From DAOTTX01 sp034437515 (GTDB lineage: Bacteria; Chloroflexota; Anaerolineae; Aggregatilineales; Phototrophicaceae), in contig DAOTTX010000033.1 in assembly GCA_034437515.1 (NCBI GenBank), forward strand, positions 1 to 37,125: a DNA stretch of 37,125 nt, written 5' to 3'. The position numbers and the translations under genes were made by a program. The notes below the pieces were generated by a model. That model did not search any database, was not told the DNA's origin, and saw only the letters and a program-made list of their open reading frames with translations. Within the stretch, counting starts at the first letter, position 1, and every line of letters starts with the position of its first letter. This document shows positions 32,538 to 37,125 of this stretch, one piece after another.

Positions 32538-35500
32538 ATGCGTTCTATTATCTTACGACAGACGCGCGTGTTGTGGTTACTCATCCCCACGCTGGTCTTT
32601 TTATTTATGCCGCGCACAGCGGTTAACGCCAATGCCGCGACCCTGCTTATCTCCGAATACGTCGAGGGAAGTTCGAACAACAAAGCAATTGAAATCTACA
32701 ACGGTACCGGCGCGGCGATAGACCTCGCTACCGGGAATTACACACTTGCATTTTACTTCAACGGAGAAATCACACCCGGCAATGAGATCGCCCTGACCGG
32801 CACCGTCGCCGATGGTGACGTATTCGTCGTCGCTGACCAGGACGCGGCCACCGCCATCCTTGACGAAACCGACCAGCAAGACGTCGGTAATTTTTTCAAT
32901 GGCGATGACGTCGTCCTGCTAGAAGCTGACGGCATCGTGATCGACTCTATCGGTCAGCTTGGCGCAGATCCCGGTAGTGAATGGGGCACGGGTGACACCT
33001 CCACGCAGGACAATACCATCCGCCGCAGCAACGATGTCTGCGCCGGGGATGCCAACCCCGACGACGTCTATGATCCCACCGATGAATGGTCGGGCTTTGC
33101 CGAAAATACCTTTGACGGTTTGGGAACCCACAGCGCCAACTGTATCGATACGCCGCCGGAAGTCACCAGCACCACACCCGCAGACATGGCGACCGAAGTC
33201 CCGGTGGCTAGCGACATCGTGGTCAACTTCAGCGAAGACGTGACCGTCACTGGCACATGGTATGAGGTCATCTGCACCACCAGCGGCACGCTTACCGCGA
33301 CCGTCACCGGCGGCCCACAGTCCTTCACACTCGATCCCGACAGCGACTTTGCCGAGGGCGAGACCTGCACAATAACCGTGTTTCTCTCGAACCAGGTCAC
33401 CGACCAAGACGGTACACCCGATAACGGCACGCAAGATTACACCTTCAGTTTCTCCGTTTTCGATAGTGCCAACGATACCGCGCCGGAAGTGATCGGCACC
33501 GCTCCGGTAGATGCGGCAACCGATGTGCCGCTCGATAGCGACATCACCATCAACTTTAGCGAGTCGGTGGCCGTCAGCGGTACATGGTACGACATTACCT
33601 GTAACATCAGCGGCGCACGCACCGCAACTGTGAACGGTGGTCCGTCGTCTTACACACTCAACCCGGATGGCAACTTTGACGCGGGTGAGGACTGCACTGT
33701 CACCATCTTTGCCGCTGGCGTCGCCGATGAGGACGGCACACCGAATAACCTCACGGCGGATTACACCTTCGGCTTCAGCACGTTCGCGCCGCCTGCGCTG
33801 ACCTGTGACAGTGACAACCTGACACCGATTTACACCATCCAGGGCGCGGGGGATAGCGCCGCCGTGACCGGACTGGTCGAGACAGCCGGCGTGGTCACCG
33901 GGGATTATCAGGACGGCTACGACGGTTTTTACATCCAGTCTGCCACCGGGGATGACGACCCGGCGACCTCTGACGGAATCTTCATCTACGACCCCGACAC
34001 CCTGCTCGATGTGATGCCGGGAATGCGCGTTGCCGTGCGCGGTGTCGCCGAAGAACGCTTCAGTCAAACGCAGATCGACCTCGAACGCGAGGACGTGCCG
34101 AATTCGCTGATCGTCCCGTGTGGCACGACCGCCAACATCGCCCCGGTCACGCTTGATCTCCCGTTTGACTCGATCAACGGGCTGGAAGCCTATGAGGGGA
34201 TGCTAGTCACCTTCTCCGAAACGCTGACCGTCACCGAAAACTTTAACCTCGGTCGCTTTGGTGAGGTGTGGTTATCCTCCGGCAGTCGCCTGTATAACCC
34301 GACCAACATCGCCGCACCGGGCGCACCCGCGCAGGCCGTCGAAGCCGCCAACAACCTGAACCGCATCCTGCTCGACGACGGCAGCAGCATCCAAAATCCC
34401 GACCCGGTACCATACTTGTTCAATGGGCCGACGCTGCGCCTCGGTGATACCGTCACCAACCTGACCGGGGTGTTGGGCTATGGCTTCGGCAACTACCGCG
34501 TCCAACCGACGCAACAACCGGTCTTCGTGCGCAGCAATCCGCGCCCGCTGACACTACCGTCGAGCGGCGAGCCAATGCAGCCGAGCGCGGGACTGAACTT
34601 GAGCGGGTCACTGCGTGCGGTCAGCTTTAATCTAGGCAATTACTTCACCACGCTCGGTGAGCGCGGCGCAGAAACGACCGCCGAATTCGAGCGCCAGCGT
34701 GAGCGCCTGATTACCGCCATCGTTGATCTGAACGCGGACATCATCGCCGTGCAAGAAGTCGAAAACAACGGTTTCGGCTCGGAGAGCGCCATCACCGACC
34801 TCGTCGCCGGTCTGAACGAAGCGACCGCACCCGGCACCTATGGCATCGTCGCACCGATAGGTCTGACGCAAATCGGTACCGATGCGATCACCGTTGGCAT
34901 CATCTACAATACCAACACCGTCACGGAAACAGGCACTGCCGCCGTGCTGGATAACGTCACACCGTTTAACATCAACACGCGCCCACCACTGGCGCAGACC
35001 TTTGAGGAAATCGCCACTGGCGAGATCGTCACGGTCGTCTCCAACCATTTCAAATCCAAGAGCACATCCGGCTGCCCCGACACTGGCGCTAATGCCGATC
35101 AGGGTGACGGTCAAGGTTGCTGGAACGGTGACCGTGTGTTGGCGTCACAAGAACTGCTCAACTGGTTGGGCACCAACCCGACCGGCAGCAACGACCCCGA
35201 CATCCTCATTCTTGGCGACCTGAACGCCTACGCACAGGAAGACCCCATCACCACGCTGGAAATGGCGGGTTACACCAACCTCGTGCCGGAATACCAGGGC
35301 GTGACGGCTTATTCTTACGTATTCTTCGGTGAGTCAGGGCTACTCGATCACGGTCTGGCGAACAATACGTTGTATGCACAGGTCGCCAGCGCGGGTGTCT
35401 ACCACATCAACACCGATGAGCCGCGCCTGTACAACTACGACGCACCCAACATCGAACTGCTCGAAGTCAACCCACGCTATCGCGCCTCCGACCATGATCC

Positions 35501-36887
35501 GATTGTGATCGGCCTCAACCTCTACAGCGATGATGCCGCACCGGTGCTGCAACTGCTGCAACCAACCGGCACGATTTCAGACGGCTTCGGTGACCCGACC
35601 TATGCCTGGCCTCATGTTGATGACGCGATCAGCTACGAGTTCTATCTCGGTCGCCTGCCAAACTACACGACGGTCGCGCTGTTGCAAAACATGAACGCAC
35701 TCGACGCGGAAACCTATTGCCTAACCGATACCTGCCAGATTGATCTAACCGATTTGGGCGAGTCCTATCGCCTCTACAACGGTGACTATGAGGTCTGGTT
35801 ACGTCCGCGTACCGCACAAGGCCCCGGCACCTGGACTCGTGGCGGTCGCTTCACGCTCGACGCCACCGCACCACAGATCGTCACCCTGCAAGAGACGACC
35901 GGCACGGAGACACCACGCCCCACGCTCCGCTGGGAACTAGAAGACACCGCCAGTTGGGCCACGTACTTCCAGCTTTACGTCGCGCCTTCAGCCGATATTG
36001 GCAACCCGGTCTTCTTAGGCTACATCTCCCGCGAAGAGGCTTGCGGGGGCACAGAAACGGCGAGTTGCTCATACACGTTTGCTACCGACCTGACCTTTGG
36101 CGAAACTTACCAGTTATGGATGGAAAGCGGCGGCCCCGGCGGGTCGGCGGTCGGCGGTGAATACCCCACCGCACCGAGTTGGGTTGGCCCGGAGATCTTC
36201 GTAATCGATGATGGCACCCTGCCGCAACTGCCGCAGAACATCACGGTTGACCCGCGTGAAGGCCGTCCAATCATCACCTGGGATGCCGACCCCAACGCGA
36301 CTCGCTTCTCGTTGTATCTCGGCCCCAATCCCATCGGCGCGGATTTCTTCACGATCTATGATGCACCAGACATCTGCAACATCACGACCTGCACGGTCGA
36401 ACCGCCGATCAACTATCCGGCGTCCGGCAATCCGTATCAACTGTGGATGCAAGCACGCGGCCCGGCAGGAGTCAGCGCCGGTGGCACCGATGCTCCCTCA
36501 GCCCCAAGTTGGATCAAAGGCCCGGATGTGAACCTCCCGACCGATCCGGCAGGTCTGCCGATTGACATCGCCTTCGTGGATGCCAGCGCGGACGACCCCG
36601 CCCTACAATGGACGAATACGGGCGGTGCAATCTGGTTCCAGGTTATCGTCACCACGACCGATTACGACGAAGCCTACATCCTCGGCTGGTTCCCGGTGGA
36701 TGAACTGGAGTGCTTCAACGCCGGTGACGTCTGTGTGCTGCAAGACACCACCGACGTCAACTGGGCGGCGAATACCGACTATTTCGTCTACTTACAAACA
36801 TGGGGGCCGGGTGGTCTCAGCACGGGCGGCTTGCCGGCTGCACCAAGCTACACCGAAGCACAGATCACCTACCAACCCACACCATAA
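32538..36887 (+). CDS. Secreted multidomain nuclease-like protein: lamin-tail, two Big_5, OB-like, endonuclease/exonuclease/phosphatase, four C-terminal modules
   Basis: 1449 residues from ATG 32538 (AAAGGGA upstream; the ATG at 32520 is less likely). A signal peptide (LLIPTLVFLF...ANAA) is followed by: a lamin-tail domain (LLISEYVEGSSNNKAIEIYN, ~33-150); two SbsA/Big_5 Ig-like domains (~205-310, ~315-417; NFSEDVTVTGTWY, NFSESVAVSGTWY); an OB-like segment (~420-540); and an EEP-family nuclease domain (~690-1000) with SFNLGNYF, QEVENNG (metal-binding Glu), LGDLNAY and SDHDPI. LTD-OB-EEP order matches extracellular nucleases such as ExeM. From ~1005 four ~110-residue beta modules repeat, several with paired Cys and a YxLWMxxxGPxG motif, ending close to the stop. 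It probably degrades extracellular DNA for nutrients or biofilm turnover. Confidence 0.88.
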   Translation: MRSIILRQTRVLWLLIPTLVFLFMPRTAVNANAATLLISEYVEGSSNNKAIEIYNGTGAAIDLATGNYTLAFYFNGEITPGNEIALTGTVADGDVFVVADQDAATAILDETDQQDVGNFFNGDDVVLLEADGIVIDSIGQLGADPGSEWGTGDTSTQDNTIRRSNDVCAGDANPDDVYDPTDEWSGFAENTFDGLGTHSANCIDTPPEVTSTTPADMATEVPVASDIVVNFSEDVTVTGTWYEVICTTSGTLTATVTGGPQSFTLDPDSDFAEGETCTITVFLSNQVTDQDGTPDNGTQDYTFSFSVFDSANDTAPEVIGTAPVDAATDVPLDSDITINFSESVAVSGTWYDITCNISGARTATVNGGPSSYTLNPDGNFDAGEDCTVTIFAAGVADEDGTPNNLTADYTFGFSTFAPPALTCDSDNLTPIYTIQGAGDSAAVTGLVETAGVVTGDYQDGYDGFYIQSATGDDDPATSDGIFIYDPDTLLDVMPGMRVAVRGVAEERFSQTQIDLEREDVPNSLIVPCGTTANIAPVTLDLPFDSINGLEAYEGMLVTFSETLTVTENFNLGRFGEVWLSSGSRLYNPTNIAAPGAPAQAVEAANNLNRILLDDGSSIQNPDPVPYLFNGPTLRLGDTVTNLTGVLGYGFGNYRVQPTQQPVFVRSNPRPLTLPSSGEPMQPSAGLNLSGSLRAVSFNLGNYFTTLGERGAETTAEFERQRERLITAIVDLNADIIAVQEVENNGFGSESAITDLVAGLNEATAPGTYGIVAPIGLTQIGTDAITVGIIYNTNTVTETGTAAVLDNVTPFNINTRPPLAQTFEEIATGEIVTVVSNHFKSKSTSGCPDTGANADQGDGQGCWNGDRVLASQELLNWLGTNPTGSNDPDILILGDLNAYAQEDPITTLEMAGYTNLVPEYQGVTAYSYVFFGESGLLDHGLANNTLYAQVASAGVYHINTDEPRLYNYDAPNIELLEVNPRYRASDHDPIVIGLNLYSDDAAPVLQLLQPTGTISDGFGDPTYAWPHVDDAISYEFYLGRLPNYTTVALLQNMNALDAETYCLTDTCQIDLTDLGESYRLYNGDYEVWLRPRTAQGPGTWTRGGRFTLDATAPQIVTLQETTGTETPRPTLRWELEDTASWATYFQLYVAPSADIGNPVFLGYISREEACGGTETASCSYTFATDLTFGETYQLWMESGGPGGSAVGGEYPTAPSWVGPEIFVIDDGTLPQLPQNITVDPREGRPIITWDADPNATRFSLYLGPNPIGADFFTIYDAPDICNITTCTVEPPINYPASGNPYQLWMQARGPAGVSAGGTDAPSAPSWIKGPDVNLPTDPAGLPIDIAFVDASADDPALQWTNTGGAIWFQVIVTTTDYDEAYILGWFPVDELECFNAGDVCVLQDTTDVNWAANTDYFVYLQTWGPGGLSTGGLPAAPSYTEAQITYQPTP

Positions 36888-36896
36888 CCATCGTAC

Positions 36897-36935
36897 CCAG
36901 GGGGCGCTGCACGACGGTGTCCCCCTGGTCTGTTC
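36897..36935 (+). terminator. Terminator-like hairpin after the nuclease gene
   Basis: CCAGGGGG (36897-36904) pairs with CCCCCTGG (36921-36928); an inner CAC-GACG-GTG hairpin extends it. The T-tract that follows is short (TCTGTTCC), so efficiency is uncertain. Confidence 0.55.
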
Positions 36936-36941
36936 CTTGCG

Positions 36942-36968
36942 ATGTTGTAGGGTTATGTGATACAACAT
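36942..36968. repeat. Perfect 8-bp inverted repeat upstream of the last gene
   Basis: ATGTTGTA (36942-36949) and TACAACAT (36961-36968) flank an 11-bp spacer, 34 bp before the ATG at 37003. The centre-to-centre spacing (19 bp) would suit a dimeric repressor; a hairpin in the leader is the alternative. Confidence 0.4.
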
Positions 36969-37002
36969 AGCCCGTTTACGATCGCAATCCACGAGAACGC
37001 GC

Positions 37003-37125
37003 ATGGCAAAGTCGTCTCTAGCACATCGTCTCTACAAACGCATCCGTCCCACCCTGGATAACCTCGGCGTGCTGCAAGTCGCACGGCGGCTTTTCCCCAA
37101 GTCCTTGCGCGAAAATGTCGCCGCA
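37003..37125 (+). CDS. Partial gene at window end, unrecognised
   Basis: ATG 37003 opens a frame through the window edge (41 codons seen), beginning MAKSSLAHRLYKRIRPTLDN. It is basic and helical; such starts are common in glycosyltransferases and FkbM-type methyltransferases of surface-polysaccharide clusters, but 41 residues are too few to call. The start is supported only by open frame and a weak GAGAA upstream. Confidence 0.45.
   Translation, partial: MAKSSLAHRLYKRIRPTLDNLGVLQVARRLFPKSLRENVAA

Noticed and set aside
32919..34067. 382-codon minus-strand ORF inside the nuclease gene
   Set aside because: It has no RBS or domain and lies antisense to recognisable Big_5 and OB-like coding sequence.

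Overview
The window looks like chromosomal DNA from a free-living bacterium, most plausibly a member of the Chloroflexota (Anaerolineae-like). This is inferred from overall gene style: a TreT-type trehalose synthase, Opp-type transporter genes, very large secreted beta-rich proteins, and a MoxR/VWA locus. There is no rRNA or other marker here to prove it. No tRNA, rRNA, CRISPR array or intact mobile element was seen; the only trace of mobile DNA is a truncated serine recombinase at the left edge.

Layout. 79-873: C-terminal remnant of a large serine recombinase, overlapping tail-to-tail with a Cu+-exporting P-type ATPase gene (copA, minus). Just upstream of copA on the same strand, 3337-3705 encodes a thioredoxin-like protein whose two active-site Cys codons are both UGA, followed 10 nt later by a SECIS-like hairpin. 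This is a candidate UxxU selenoprotein (or UGA-as-Cys gene), and normal ORF calling keeps only its C-terminal half.

3874-13891: the most unusual block. A minus-strand trio (MoxR-type AAA+ ATPase; an Asn-rich, RFG-repeat protein; a protein with an HExxH metallopeptidase-like domain plus VWA) is divergent from a plus-strand series. That series is a full-length RelA-like protein fused to a P-loop (STAND/AAA-like) ATPase and winged helix, then a second P-loop ATPase ending in an OmpR/PhoB-type DNA-binding domain, then a double thioredoxin-fold protein, then a frame-disrupted small protein. The AT-rich divergent promoter holds paired GWGTAW-type boxes at 9-10 bp spacing, a pattern suited to an OmpR-type regulator. 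I infer a co-regulated stress-sensing or conflict/defence system using alarmone signalling.

13878-18606: carbohydrate and housekeeping genes. galT, treT and acyP form a tight minus-strand cluster; a beta-hydroxyacid dehydrogenase and an alpha/beta hydrolase lie on the plus strand. 18671-23649: an oligopeptide-type ABC importer (binding protein, OppB, OppC; no ATPases here). Its OppB is about twice normal size because four PepSY-like repeats are inserted in the first extracytoplasmic loop. 24012-27761: a 1249-residue secreted beta-helix protein. 27826-29291: an ECF-like sigma factor and an HTH/coiled-coil partner. 29488-30350: a VanZ-like protein and a small-multidrug-export-like gene cut by an in-frame UAG. 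30395-32388: a secreted WD40 fragment and formate-tetrahydrofolate ligase (fhs). 32538-36887: a secreted LTD/Big_5/nuclease protein whose C-terminal modules resemble those ending the 24012-27761 protein. The window ends inside a gene starting at 37003.
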